64,000 nucleotides of DNA from Arthrobacter sp. Soil762 (GCF_001428335.1 NZ_LMSG01000017.1:62140-126139); one strand, 5' to 3'. Positions 49,341 to 57,400 are shown, counted from the first letter of the stretch. Notes: a model not told the origin generated them from the sequence alone. Numbers and translations are program-made.

Positions 49341-49892
49341 TTACTCCTGGACTGTGGTTTGAGTGGGGTCCGGCGCGGCGCCGTTGGGGGAAGAGACCGC
49401 GCCGGGGTTTAGCTCCCCATCTGTAGGATTCGGGTTGTCACACACCGCGCCGGACGGCGCACCAACAGATGGGGAAGAATTATGGGACGACTTATGTATG
49501 GGCTCGGAAGCGGCAACGTGATTCTGAACCGCCACGACGGCGTCATCCGGGCGCTGCAGCACAGCATTCTCAAGGCGCTTGCGGAGGGCCGTAGCGTGTT
49601 CCTCCGGAGTGGCGGTACTAGTGATAGTGGTGAAGCCACTCACTCCGTTCTCTGGATCCCGCCGACAGCACAGCTGGCGTTCATCTACGAAACCGACGTC
49701 CACCCAAAGCTCGACGATCGACTTGCCGGCCTCTTCAATGAGGCCATCCGCGAGTCCGGAGGTATCGAGCTCCCCGACGTCAGGCACGAAGGCGACCACG
49801 ACGACTCCGATCTCGTTGCCACGCGCACGCCCTAACGTCTTCTGATCCGGCGCGGCGGCAGCCGTTTGAGTTGTCGTCGCGTCGGGGCTCAT
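49341..49892 (-). CDS. Hypothetical 183-aa early protein
   Basis: ATG at 49892 follows AGGAGAAG. The middle forms an alpha/beta domain (GVVVVAFVPDVGELDTSGLADGLIEEAG, ELWVDVGFVDERQLCC in part). The C-terminal about 60 residues are Ser/Pro/Asn-rich. An 11-bp inverted repeat (49414-49424 with 49465-49475) lies inside the coding region. No family is recognised. Confidence 0.58.
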   Translation of the reverse strand: MSPDATTTQTAAAAPDQKTLGRARGNEIGVVVVAFVPDVGELDTSGLADGLIEEAGKSIVELWVDVGFVDERQLCCRRDPENGVSGFTTITSTATPEEHATALRKRLENAVLQRPDDAVVAVQNHVAASEPIHKSSHNSSPSVGAPSGAVCDNPNPTDGELNPGAVSSPNGAAPDPTQTTVQE

Positions 49893-50086
49893 GCTGCTTC
49901 TCCTGGGGTGTCGGTGTCGGGTAAGTCTTCGATGTGGCTGCCACAGCTGCAGCCCATGGCGTCGAGCTGCCACTTCAGCGGGCTCAGGCCGGCGGCGAGC
50001 ATAGTCTCCCGCGCCTGCTCCTTCGCCGCGTTGCACTCCGAGCGCGTCGGCACGTACAGCGGCGGGCACACGTCGGCGCCCCTCAT
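49889..50086 (-). CDS. Small 65-aa Cys-containing protein
   Basis: MRGADVCPPLYVPTRSECNAAKEQ, then MGCSCGSHIEDL: four cysteines that could bind a metal. Overlaps both neighbours as ATGA in the early operon. The function is unknown. Confidence 0.58.
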   Translation of the reverse strand: MRGADVCPPLYVPTRSECNAAKEQARETMLAAGLSPLKWQLDAMGCSCGSHIEDLPDTDTPGEAA

Positions 50087-50280
50087 GCCGATTCCTGGGC
50101 GTCGAGTACTGCGCTGACGCGCTTCATCTCCTCGTTGAACGCCTGCGACTGCACCGCGTAGTCGCGGGCACTCTCAAATTTCCCGCTCAGGACCTCCAGC
50201 GTGCACTGGTACGCGGCGACGTCGGCGCGGGTCTTAGCCAGCTCCCAGTTCCGGTGGGTGAGCTCCGGTTCCTTGCTCAT
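50083..50280 (-). CDS. Small 65-aa helical early protein
   Basis: An almost fully helical protein (MSKEPELTHRNWELAKTRADV) following the Cro-like gene with an ATGA overlap. Phages often carry small host-takeover or antirepressor proteins here. No homologue is recognised. Confidence 0.55.
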   Translation of the reverse strand: MSKEPELTHRNWELAKTRADVAAYQCTLEVLSGKFESARDYAVQSQAFNEEMKRVSAVLDAQESA

Positions 50281-50609
50281 GCTGACTTCCTCCTCGGATG
50301 GGCCGGACGGGCCAGCCGGGCCGCGTGCTGATTGGGCACAAGACCCCGACCGGAATTGCCGGTGACCTGTGATTCATGGGTAACGATGGGCATAACTTCG
50401 TGCTCTTCGAGTTCGAAGAGGACCTCCCAAGGCACATGCAGTCTGCTGGCGATGGAGATTGCTAGATCCTCAGTCAGGGTCTTCATTCCGCCCGTCTCGA
50501 GCAGGTAGATCGTGGTCTGAGATCGACGCACCAGGGCGGCGAGATCGCGCTGGGTGAAGCGCTCCTGTTGGCGCCACCTGCGAATCATCGCTGGATCCTT
50601 GACCTTCAT
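50277..50609 (-). CDS. Cro-like XRE-family regulator
   Basis: A 110-residue protein from ATG 50609 (AAGGAAACC upstream). The HTH_XRE is IRRWRQQERFTQRDLAALVRRSQTTIYLLETGG (in part), with typical RDLA and STIY-like positions. It is the first gene of the lytic operon, divergent from the repressor across the 50685-50725 operator region, as Cro is in lambda. Confidence 0.75.
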   Translation of the reverse strand: MKVKDPAMIRRWRQQERFTQRDLAALVRRSQTTIYLLETGGMKTLTEDLAISIASRLHVPWEVLFELEEHEVMPIVTHESQVTGNSGRGLVPNQHAARLARPAHPRRKSA

Positions 50610-50684
50610 CCAGGTTTCCTTTCGAACGAGCGGCGGCTGCCGCCGTTTTGTTTGTAGAACCATTTCTACCTCCCATTTTTCGCG

Positions 50685-50725
50685 TTGACAAGTTAACTAT
50701 GGTTCACGGGTCACCTACTTGTCAA
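50685..50725. promoter_or_regulatory. Divergent promoter/operator of the immunity switch
   Basis: TTGACAAGT (50685-50693) and ACTTGTCAA (50717-50725) form inverted repeats. Between them GGTTCACGGGTCACC (50701-50715) is an imperfect palindrome. On the minus strand TTGACA (50720-50725) with CATAGT 18 bp on would be the Cro-operon promoter, overlapped by the inner palindrome. The arms are likely repressor/Cro sites. Confidence 0.62.
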
Positions 50726-50837
50726 ACTGAAAAGCGAGGAACTCCTAGTGCCGTCTGGCAGGATGAGCTAGTTACTTGTATTTATCTTTTTCTCTGCGTC
50801 TTACACAAGGGAAAAGTAGTAGGGGAGTGTCTTGCTC

Positions 50838-51509
50838 GTGAATCAACCTCAAAGCCTTCGATCCCTCGTGGAGCTTGCCGCTGACCGGCATGCAACATCC
50901 GGGCGCCAGCTGGCCTTCTTGGCTCAGCGGCAAGGCTTTACGTTGGCTACGACGACGGTCAATGCAATACGCCAGGGTGTGTACAAGTCGGCTCCGACAG
51001 CCGAGACCATCAGGGCTATTGCTTGGCTGGCCGGCGTCAGCGACGAGGTGGCGTTCACGGCCGCGGGACAACCCGTCCCCGGTCCACCGTTTGCCGAGGA
51101 ACTCCCACCAGGCGTCGATAACCTTTCGCTGAAATCGCGTAAGGCTGCACTCGACATGCTGCGGGTCCTCGTTGATCTGGAGAAGGACGCAGATGAAGAA
51201 CGTCAAGCCGAGCTACAAGCCCTACGCGAAGAACGCCGGAAGCTCCTCAAAGACTCCGGTTACGTTAGCCCTGGACAGAAGACCGAAGAGCTCGGTGACG
51301 AATCTACTCTGGCGGCCAAGCGTAAGGCCGGCGAATCCATCCAAAAGCACAAAGCCAGCCTTCGCGCCGTCCATGCTGAAGACGACAACATCCCACTGCC
51401 CGAGAACTACCTAGACCTGGCAGCACACCACGCCACAAACTCATCCGGCCGGCGCGAGCACGACGCCGGCCGCGAGCGCGGCGAAGAATCGCAAGACACT
51501 GATAACTAA
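50838..51509 (+). CDS. Prophage immunity repressor (no protease domain)
   Basis: A 223-residue protein. The first about 70 residues carry an HTH-like unit (TSGRQLAFLAQRQGFTLATTTVNAIRQGVY in part). A coiled-coil region (EKDADEERQAELQALREERRKL) follows, then a hydrophilic tail. No S24/LexA autoprotease motif is visible, so SOS autocleavage is unlikely; the nearby ImmA could cleave it. A TTG at 50832 is an alternative start. It is divergent from the Cro-like gene. Confidence 0.75.
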   Translation: MNQPQSLRSLVELAADRHATSGRQLAFLAQRQGFTLATTTVNAIRQGVYKSAPTAETIRAIAWLAGVSDEVAFTAAGQPVPGPPFAEELPPGVDNLSLKSRKAALDMLRVLVDLEKDADEERQAELQALREERRKLLKDSGYVSPGQKTEELGDESTLAAKRKAGESIQKHKASLRAVHAEDDNIPLPENYLDLAAHHATNSSGRREHDAGRERGEESQDTDN

Positions 51510-51529
51510 CCAAACCATTGGGGGAAACA

Positions 51530-52444
51530 TTGGCGACTGACGTTGTCGTGAAAAAGGCGGCCTTCTATCGGGCCTACATCTTGAAGGACGCTGCCCGCCA
51601 GGATCCGCAGGAGCGCGATTGGACAGCTTTCCTTTCCGGCGTAGCGAAGCTTCCATTCACGGAGCGCGTAATCGATGACATTGTTTTCGAACCTTCCAAG
51701 TTCAGCGACGGCTGGGTGTTGGGTATTCATAAGCCCATCAATACCGACTTCATGACCCGCGTTAACGCCAAGACCGGCAGAATCGCGGACCTTTTGGACG
51801 ACCCCGAAGCGGGAGACGGAGGCCTGTCGCACTCCACTGCTGTCTATTTCACCGGCCTGGGCAACGTGTTCGCATTGACCGGTGGCGGCGGTAATTCATC
51901 GCCGCGATCCAACGCGGTGGCCGATTTCCTGCAGGAGTTCGCACCGCCCGCCGAGGGTTCCTTTTGGAAAACCGAGCCCGTCATGACAAAGGACCAGATC
52001 GAGCAGCTCCGTGCGTCGAAGGGGCTGGTTGAATTCACGTCGCGCTTCAGTACCGCTCAGAGCCTCTTCACCGCGGATGACGACGACACTGGGCTTGTTG
52101 GCTTCGCGGAGAAACTAGCAGTACGAGTCGGCGGCGACCTGGAAATTTCGATCCAACTCAGACTGCCGGCTGAGTCCCGGAACAAGTCCGTCAAGGAAAA
52201 GCTCCGAAACCTCGTGCTTGGCGACCTCCCGCGCCTCGCTGGCAAAGGAACCGGCGCCAAGGCTAAAGCGGTCTTGGCAGAGGGTGTAGAAGAGGAAATT
52301 TCGCTAGTTGCACACCGTCTTGCGGAAGATTTCGAGATTGGTAAGCTCGGACCTGAGAGCCGTCAGTTCTCTGAGCTAATGCAGGCACTTCTGAATGTCG
52401 GTGCCCAGATGGAAGATCGGGTTACGACGATTTTGGAGGGGTGA
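51530..52444 (+). CDS. Uncharacterised soluble partner of a two-gene prophage module
   Basis: A 304-residue protein (TTG at 51530, GGGGGA upstream). It starts MATDVVVKKAAFYRAYIL and has alternating beta strands and helices: SDGWVLGIHKPINTDFMTRVN, STAVYFTGLGNVFALTGGGG, and a long helical C-terminus (AVLAEGVEEEISLVAHRLAEDFEIG). No family is recognised. It is translated just before a four-TM gene (4-nt gap), in the lysogeny block where phages keep exclusion genes. Confidence 0.6.
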   Translation: MATDVVVKKAAFYRAYILKDAARQDPQERDWTAFLSGVAKLPFTERVIDDIVFEPSKFSDGWVLGIHKPINTDFMTRVNAKTGRIADLLDDPEAGDGGLSHSTAVYFTGLGNVFALTGGGGNSSPRSNAVADFLQEFAPPAEGSFWKTEPVMTKDQIEQLRASKGLVEFTSRFSTAQSLFTADDDDTGLVGFAEKLAVRVGGDLEISIQLRLPAESRNKSVKEKLRNLVLGDLPRLAGKGTGAKAKAVLAEGVEEEISLVAHRLAEDFEIGKLGPESRQFSELMQALLNVGAQMEDRVTTILEG

Positions 52445-52448
52445 TCAC

Positions 52449-52964
52449 GTGGCAAAATCCGCGAAGACCAGGTTGGGGAACATCTGGGCCAACGCTCCGA
52501 TGGTTGACCATGTCCTTCCACTTGCTGGCGTGGCCTTGTGGTTTTTCATCGCACAGTCCTACTTCCCCGCGGACGATGCGACCCGCAGAAGCATTTACAC
52601 CCTGATAGCTACTGTTTCCGGTTTGGCCATGGCGGCGACCACGTTTGCGTGTTCCATGACGTACCAATCGGCTAACATCCTGATGACCAGAGTGAAGGAT
52701 CTGTTCGCTGTTTCACTCAAGCGAAACTGGGTCACCATCATCAGATCGAACCTGATGACGGCACTCATCCCCGTCGTTGCGATGGCAATTGATGGACTTT
52801 CCGCCCACTGGGCCGCTGGCGGAGCGCTCTACGCGGTGTTGCTCCTGGTTGCAAGGTTTCTTCGAGCCCTGTACTGGCTGCAGTACACCCTGTTCATGCA
52901 AAGCCTGGCAGCCCAAGTTCCTGAGAAAGTCGTTGTACAGGCCCGCGAGGACATACGCTCCTAG
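52449..52964 (+). CDS. Four-TM membrane partner of the two-gene module
   Basis: GTG at 52449 (GGAGGGG seven bases upstream) gives 171 residues with four hydrophobic helices at about 20-38, 50-70, 95-112 and 118-141. Loops are short and positive inside; the N- and C-termini look cytoplasmic. A longer frame inside the previous gene is ignored. It forms an operon with the soluble 304-aa protein. A membrane effector or anchor of an exclusion system is plausible. Confidence 0.65.
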   Translation: MAKSAKTRLGNIWANAPMVDHVLPLAGVALWFFIAQSYFPADDATRRSIYTLIATVSGLAMAATTFACSMTYQSANILMTRVKDLFAVSLKRNWVTIIRSNLMTALIPVVAMAIDGLSAHWAAGGALYAVLLLVARFLRALYWLQYTLFMQSLAAQVPEKVVVQAREDIRS

Positions 52965-52987
52965 ACCCGCATCACCGTTGCCTGTCG

Positions 52988-53416
52988 GTGGGTCCATATA
53001 CAGTCACGCGTGTGTTTCATCCTTGGGGGATTCTTAGAAAACTTGCTCACATCCGGCTGTCCTGGGTGGTGATGCCTGACCTTGTTCCCGGTCGCACCAA
53101 CGGCGTCGACATTATCTGGATGGACAAGCGTCTGGATCAGGTGGAGCGTCGCTGCACGCTCACGCATGAGCTGATCCACATCGAACGAAAACACGTCGGC
53201 TGCCAGACGGCATCCGTGGAGCTTGAGGTGTGCCTGGAAACAGCGCGGCGGCTCATCCCCATCGAGACGCTGGCGAGCGAGCTCCGGTGGAGCAACTGCC
53301 CTGACGAGCTGGCGGACGAACTCTGGGTCACCCTCGATGTACTCAAAGACAGGGTCCGCGGGCTCACCCCCGACGAGCTGGCACTGCTCGTGGCCACCGA
53401 AGCCCAAGTCCACTAA
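52988..53416 (+). CDS. ImmA/IrrE-like metallopeptidase
   Basis: A 142-residue protein with the zinc motif HELIHIERKH and a downstream Glu-containing helix (ASVELEVCLETARRLIP in part). In ICEBs1 and related elements ImmA cleaves the ImmR repressor; here it lies three genes downstream of the repressor. The true start may be GTG 53012 (VFHPWGILRKL), where family similarity begins. Confidence 0.85.
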   Translation: MGPYTVTRVFHPWGILRKLAHIRLSWVVMPDLVPGRTNGVDIIWMDKRLDQVERRCTLTHELIHIERKHVGCQTASVELEVCLETARRLIPIETLASELRWSNCPDELADELWVTLDVLKDRVRGLTPDELALLVATEAQVH

Positions 53417-53441
53417 ACTCCACCACCTGAAAGGACCGGCC

Positions 53442-54674
53442 ATGGCCTGGACCGAAGTTCTACCCTCCGGAAAATACCGGGCACTCTACCGGGACCCGAA
53501 CGGCAAACGCCGATCGGCAGGCACGTTCGACCACAAACGGCGGGCGCTGAACGCGGCGTCCGCCGCCGAGCAAGAGTCCAGGTCCCGCGGGTGGCAGGAT
53601 CCCGACGCCGCGGACCGGCCATGGGGTGAATGGGCCACCGAGTGGTGGGAGACCAGGAAGGTCGAGCCCACCACAATGGCCAGCGAAACGTACCTGTTGG
53701 AGTCTTACCTGATGCCCAAGTGGGGGACGGTGCCGCTGGCGGAGATCACCCGCCACCGGGGTCGCGCCTGGGTCACCGAGCTATCCAAGACCGAGCGCCG
53801 GATCTCCGCGGCCGAGGAAGCCAAGCGGAAGAAGGCACTGGCAGAGGACCCCACTGCGAAGATCCAGAGGCATTACCTGGCCGCGTCTTCGGTGCAGAGG
53901 ATCGCCGGGCTGTTCTCCGCCTCACTGAACGCCGCTGTGGACGCCGAGGTGCTCCCAGCCAACCCAGTGTTCCGGTTAAAGCTCCCGTCACGCCCACCGG
54001 CCGGCGAGCGCTTCCTGACGCACGCTGAGTTCGCGTCGCTGACTGAGGAATTCTGGGATGCCTTCGACGTTGCTGCGATTGCGTTGATGGCCGGCTGTGG
54101 GTTGCGGTGGGGTGAGGCCATGGGTCTGCACCGGCACCGAATGGACCGCGAGCGCGGCTGGCTGCGCGTGGTGGAGACGTGGGACCCGAAGGCGAACCAG
54201 ATCAAGGCCTATCCGAAGGGCAAGAAAGCGAGGGACGTCCCGGTGCCGGGATGGGTGGGGGACATCCTGGACCGGCTGCCGATACTGCCAGCCGCGGACT
54301 GCGGACACGTGCACGCCGCGGGTCGGTGCCGGTCCAACCTGGTGCTGCACGGGGCCGGGGACATGACGGACGTGAACAACTGGCGGAAACGAGTCTGGGC
54401 GCCGGCGCTCGGCCGGGCCAAGATCGGGCACGCCCGCCCGCACGATCTTCGCCACACTTATGCGTCCTGGTTGGTGCAGAACGGGGTGTCGATCGAAGAA
54501 GTTGCGCGTCTTCTTGGTCACGCTTCCTCGGTGGTTACCCAACGGTACGCGCACCTCGCTGACACCCCGAAAGACTCAGTACTCACTGCCCTGGGAGACC
54601 CGTTCCGTGGGGCAATCGTGGGGCAAAGTGATACTCCAGGGGACTCCCAGAGCGTCCGAGCGGTTCCGGCATAG
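53442..54674 (+). CDS. int: Tyrosine integrase
   Basis: A 410-residue site-specific recombinase starting MAWTEVLPSGKYRALYRDPNGK (arm-type binding domain). SAM-like core follows. Catalytic residues appear as Arg222 (LRWGE), His334/Arg337 (HDLRHTYAS), His360 (LGHAS) and Tyr369 (TQRYAHL). AAAGGA precedes the ATG; the longer frame upstream overlaps ImmA. It lies 82 nt from attR and acts on tRNA-Val(CAC). Confidence 0.95.
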   Translation: MAWTEVLPSGKYRALYRDPNGKRRSAGTFDHKRRALNAASAAEQESRSRGWQDPDAADRPWGEWATEWWETRKVEPTTMASETYLLESYLMPKWGTVPLAEITRHRGRAWVTELSKTERRISAAEEAKRKKALAEDPTAKIQRHYLAASSVQRIAGLFSASLNAAVDAEVLPANPVFRLKLPSRPPAGERFLTHAEFASLTEEFWDAFDVAAIALMAGCGLRWGEAMGLHRHRMDRERGWLRVVETWDPKANQIKAYPKGKKARDVPVPGWVGDILDRLPILPAADCGHVHAAGRCRSNLVLHGAGDMTDVNNWRKRVWAPALGRAKIGHARPHDLRHTYASWLVQNGVSIEEVARLLGHASSVVTQRYAHLADTPKDSVLTALGDPFRGAIVGQSDTPGDSQSVRAVPA

Positions 54675-54756
54675 GGTCCCTGCATCCCTTACGGGAGTAG
54701 GGGAGTACGGCCAAAGGCTTCGGCGGCCTACAATCTACTCCGAGGCCGGATAATTA

Positions 54757-54803
54757 TTCACACCGAAGAGGTCACTGGTTCGAACCCAGTATCGCCCACC
54801 GAG
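54757..54803 (+). repeat. attR, 47-bp core repeat (tRNA-Val 3' fragment)
   Basis: Exact copy of 13540-13586: the anticodon loop to 5 nt past tRNA-Val(CAC). No 5' half exists here, so it is a remnant, not a tRNA gene. Confidence 0.95.
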
Positions 54804-54809
54804 GAATCT

Positions 54810-54849
54810 GGTCCGTTTCCGCTCAGCCGAGCGGAAACGGACCTTTTTT
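54810..54849 (+). terminator. Original host terminator of tRNA-Val(CAC)
   Basis: GGTCCGTTTCCGCTC (54810-54824) pairs with GAGCGGAAACGGACC (54829-54843) and is followed by six T. It lies just beyond attR, where the tRNA gene end would be in the unlysogenised chromosome. Confidence 0.92.
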
Positions 54850-54890
54850 GTGCCCGCCATTATGTCAGCCCCTTGTGAAAGAGTCTTTGC

Positions 54891-55751
54891 ATGACTGATC
54901 CACTCCTTGCCCACGCCACGGAATACGGCCGCATGTATGCGCGGTCCACGTCCGAACAGTTCTCCGTTCCGTCCATCACCACCGTCATCGGCCAGCAGCC
55001 GCACGGACTGGACGGCTGGTTCGGTTACATGGGCGCCAGCAGCCTGGCCAAGGATCCGCTGCTGGCCGATTCCCTGGGCAGCCCGGCAAAGATCCGGCAG
55101 GCCGTCAACCGGGCCTCAAAGGCAGCAGAACTGTACCGGGACGACGCCGCCAAACGCGGGGACCGCGTCCATAATTACTGCGAGCAGGTTGCGCTCCGCG
55201 CCCTGGGCCGGCCCCACGCCATGAAGGAGACCCGCGAGGCCCTGGCGGCCAACGGCGAGGAAGGCTTTGCCCTGCGGTTCGATGAGTGGTGGGACCTCTA
55301 CGGGGTGGAGCCCATCGCACCGGAAATTACCGTCTGGAACAGGTCAGTGGGCTACGCCGGGACGCTGGACCTCGTGGCCAAAATCAACGGCCGGATCTGC
55401 GTTATTGATTACAAAACCAAGGGCACCACGCGGGATGGCACCGTCAAGCCGCTGGACGACAAGGTGGTTATGCAACTGGTGGCCGGCATGAAGGCGGAAG
55501 AAAGCCTGGTGGATGCCGTGGCTGGGGAATGGGAGCCCTGGAAGTACGGCGAGAACCCCTTACTGCTGGCTGTGGCCATCGGCGAGACCGAAGTCCGGCC
55601 GGTCCGCGCGAACCCCGACGTCCTCAAGCACCACTGGTGGAAGTTCTGCGCCCTGCGCCGGGTCTGGGAACTGTCCGCCGATACGCTCGCCGCCGGGTCT
55701 GCGCTTCTTCCCGTGGCTCCGCCCGCGTCTGCGCAGGTCCGCAGCGCCTAG
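54891..55751 (+). CDS. PD-(D/E)XK nuclease-superfamily-like protein
   Basis: A 286-residue protein. FSVPSITTVIGQ starts the core; VGYAGTLDLVAKINGRICVIDYKTKG contains the GTLD and DYKTK motifs of RecB/Cas4-like nucleases (in short form: GYAGTLDLV, VIDYKTK). It is the first host gene after the prophage, so it is chromosomal. The C-terminal helices (HHWWKFCALRRVWEL) are conserved in actinobacteria. Specific function unknown. Confidence 0.7.
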   Translation: MTDPLLAHATEYGRMYARSTSEQFSVPSITTVIGQQPHGLDGWFGYMGASSLAKDPLLADSLGSPAKIRQAVNRASKAAELYRDDAAKRGDRVHNYCEQVALRALGRPHAMKETREALAANGEEGFALRFDEWWDLYGVEPIAPEITVWNRSVGYAGTLDLVAKINGRICVIDYKTKGTTRDGTVKPLDDKVVMQLVAGMKAEESLVDAVAGEWEPWKYGENPLLLAVAIGETEVRPVRANPDVLKHHWWKFCALRRVWELSADTLAAGSALLPVAPPASAQVRSA

Positions 55752-55874
55752 CGGAGCGCGCCTGCCGGAACTTCGCATGCCTGGAGTCCTGCTGCGCGGA
55801 GTCCCGGGGCTGGTTCCCCTGCGCCTAAACTGGATAGGTTCGCCAATAACGCCCACCGTGAGGAAAGACAGCAC

Positions 55875-56483
55875 ATGGCCATTCTGAACATCCGCATCAT
55901 CGGTGATCCTGTGCTCCGCACAGTGGCCGATCCCGTGACGGAATTCGGTCCTGAGCTCGCCAAGCTGGTTGCGGACATGACGGAAACCATGGAGGACGTG
56001 GATGGCGCCGGCCTCGCGGCCCCCCAGATTGGCGTCAGCCAGCGGGTCTTCACCTACCGGATCGACGGCGTGGAGGGCCACATCATCAATCCGGTCCTGG
56101 AAAACAGCGAGGACTTCCAAGCGGACCAGGTTGAGGGTTGCCTGTCCATTCCGGGCCTGGCGTTCCCGGTCCGCCGCTTCCGCGCCACACGCGCTACCGG
56201 TGTTGACCTCAATGGAAATCCTGTCGCGGTGGAGGGGGAAGGCCTGCTGGCCCGTTGTTTCCAGCACGAGACAGACCACCTGGACGGCATCCTCTACACC
56301 GACAGGCTGGAAGGCGAGGACCGGAAGACCGCCCTGCGCTCCATCCGCAATGCCAACTATGACGCCATCACGGAACGCACGACGACGAAGCGAGCCAAGA
56401 CGGTCGGGTCCAGTTTCGGCGGCGCGAGCTTTGGGGGCACAAGCGCCGGGGGCGCCAGCTTCGGCGGCGGCGCCACCACATGA
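55875..56483 (+). CDS. def: Peptide deformylase
   Basis: A 202-residue enzyme with GAGLAAPQIG (motif 1), EGCLSIPG (motif 2, metal Cys) and QHETDHLDG (motif 3, metal His residues). It removes N-formyl groups from new proteins. The last about 28 residues form a Gly/Ser/Phe repeat (SSFGGASFGGTSAGGASFGG, quoted in part), unusual for this family. It overlaps fmt by 4 nt, pairing deformylation with formylation. Confidence 0.95.
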   Translation: MAILNIRIIGDPVLRTVADPVTEFGPELAKLVADMTETMEDVDGAGLAAPQIGVSQRVFTYRIDGVEGHIINPVLENSEDFQADQVEGCLSIPGLAFPVRRFRATRATGVDLNGNPVAVEGEGLLARCFQHETDHLDGILYTDRLEGEDRKTALRSIRNANYDAITERTTTKRAKTVGSSFGGASFGGTSAGGASFGGGATT

Positions 56484-57400
56484 GGGTACTTTTTGCCGGC
56501 ACCCCCGCCGTGGCCGTCCCGTCCCTAGATGCCCTGATAGCAGCTGGCTTTGAGATCGTTGCGGTCCTGTCCCGTCCTGACGCGCCGATAGGGCGCAAAC
56601 GCGTGCTGACGCCGTCGCCCGTTGCAGCCCGCGCCGCCGAGCTGGGAATCGACATCATCCACGCCACCCGCGTGGACGAGGCCGTGACGGCGAAAATCGC
56701 CGCGGCCAAGCCGGACGTGGCCGCCATTGTGGCCTACGGCGGCCTGATTCCGCGCCCCGCCCTTGATGTTCCCCCGCACGGGTGGATCAACCTGCACTTT
56801 TCCCTGCTTCCCGCATGGCGTGGCGCTGCCCCCGTGCAGCGGGCCGTGATGGCCGGCGACGACGTCACCGGGGCAGTCACCTTCCTGTTGGAAGAAGGGC
56901 TGGACACCGGCCCGGTCTTCGGAACGCTGACCGAGGGCGTTGGCCCGGAGGACACCGCCGGAGCGCTGCTGGAGCGGCTGTCCCACAGCGGGGCCGTGCT
57001 CCTTGCCCAGACGCTGTCCGCCGTCGAGGCAGGGAGGGCAGCTGCACAGCAGCAGGTCGGCGACGTTTCACTGGCCCCCAAGCTGACCATCGATGACGGC
57101 AGGCTCGACTGGAAGCAGCCCGCCTTGGCGATCGGCAGGCGCGCCCGCGGCGTAACTCCCGAGCCCGGCGCCTGGACCACCTTGGACGGACAGCGCGTCA
57201 AGCTCGAACCTGTCCGGCTCCGGCCAGGTGACACTGACCTGCAACCCGGCGCGGTATTCCTCGACGGGAAGAGCGTCCTGGTGGGCACCGGATCGCACGC
57301 CGTGGAGCTGACGAGGATCCAGCCTTCGGGCAAAAAGATGATGGCCGCCGCTGACTGGGCGCGTGGCATGGCAACACTGGAAAGCGTGGTCTTCAAATGA
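56480..57400 (+). CDS. fmt: Methionyl-tRNA formyltransferase
   Basis: A 306-residue enzyme: MRVLFAGTPAVAVPSLDAL, VAYGGLIPRPALD, and HFSLLPAWRGAAPVQRA with the conserved SLLPxxRG formyl-donor signature. It formylates initiator Met-tRNA using 10-formyl-THF. ATGA overlap with def and 4-nt overlap with rsmB imply one operon. Confidence 0.97.
   Translation: MRVLFAGTPAVAVPSLDALIAAGFEIVAVLSRPDAPIGRKRVLTPSPVAARAAELGIDIIHATRVDEAVTAKIAAAKPDVAAIVAYGGLIPRPALDVPPHGWINLHFSLLPAWRGAAPVQRAVMAGDDVTGAVTFLLEEGLDTGPVFGTLTEGVGPEDTAGALLERLSHSGAVLLAQTLSAVEAGRAAAQQQVGDVSLAPKLTIDDGRLDWKQPALAIGRRARGVTPEPGAWTTLDGQRVKLEPVRLRPGDTDLQPGAVFLDGKSVLVGTGSHAVELTRIQPSGKKMMAAADWARGMATLESVVFK

Larger units (their letters stand above)
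13540..54803. mobile_element. Complete-looking siphovirus-type prophage in tRNA-Val(CAC)
   Basis: The 41.3-kb element is bounded by 47-bp att repeats, with a tyrosine integrase next to attR. It holds lysogeny, early, packaging, capsid, tail and lysis modules in the order expected for an HK97-fold, long-tailed phage, with no evident broken structural gene. Lytic genes are on the minus strand; immunity/integration and left-end cargo are on plus. Particle morphology is inferred from gene content (tape measure, Dit, no sheath gene). Confidence 0.95.

Noticed and set aside
50838-51509. LexA-like self-cleaving repressor
   Set aside because: No S24 Ser/Lys motif is visible; the C-terminus is hydrophilic coil.
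54757-54803. Extra tRNA-Val gene at the right prophage edge
   Set aside because: Only the 3' half from the anticodon loop is present; it is the attR copy of the core.
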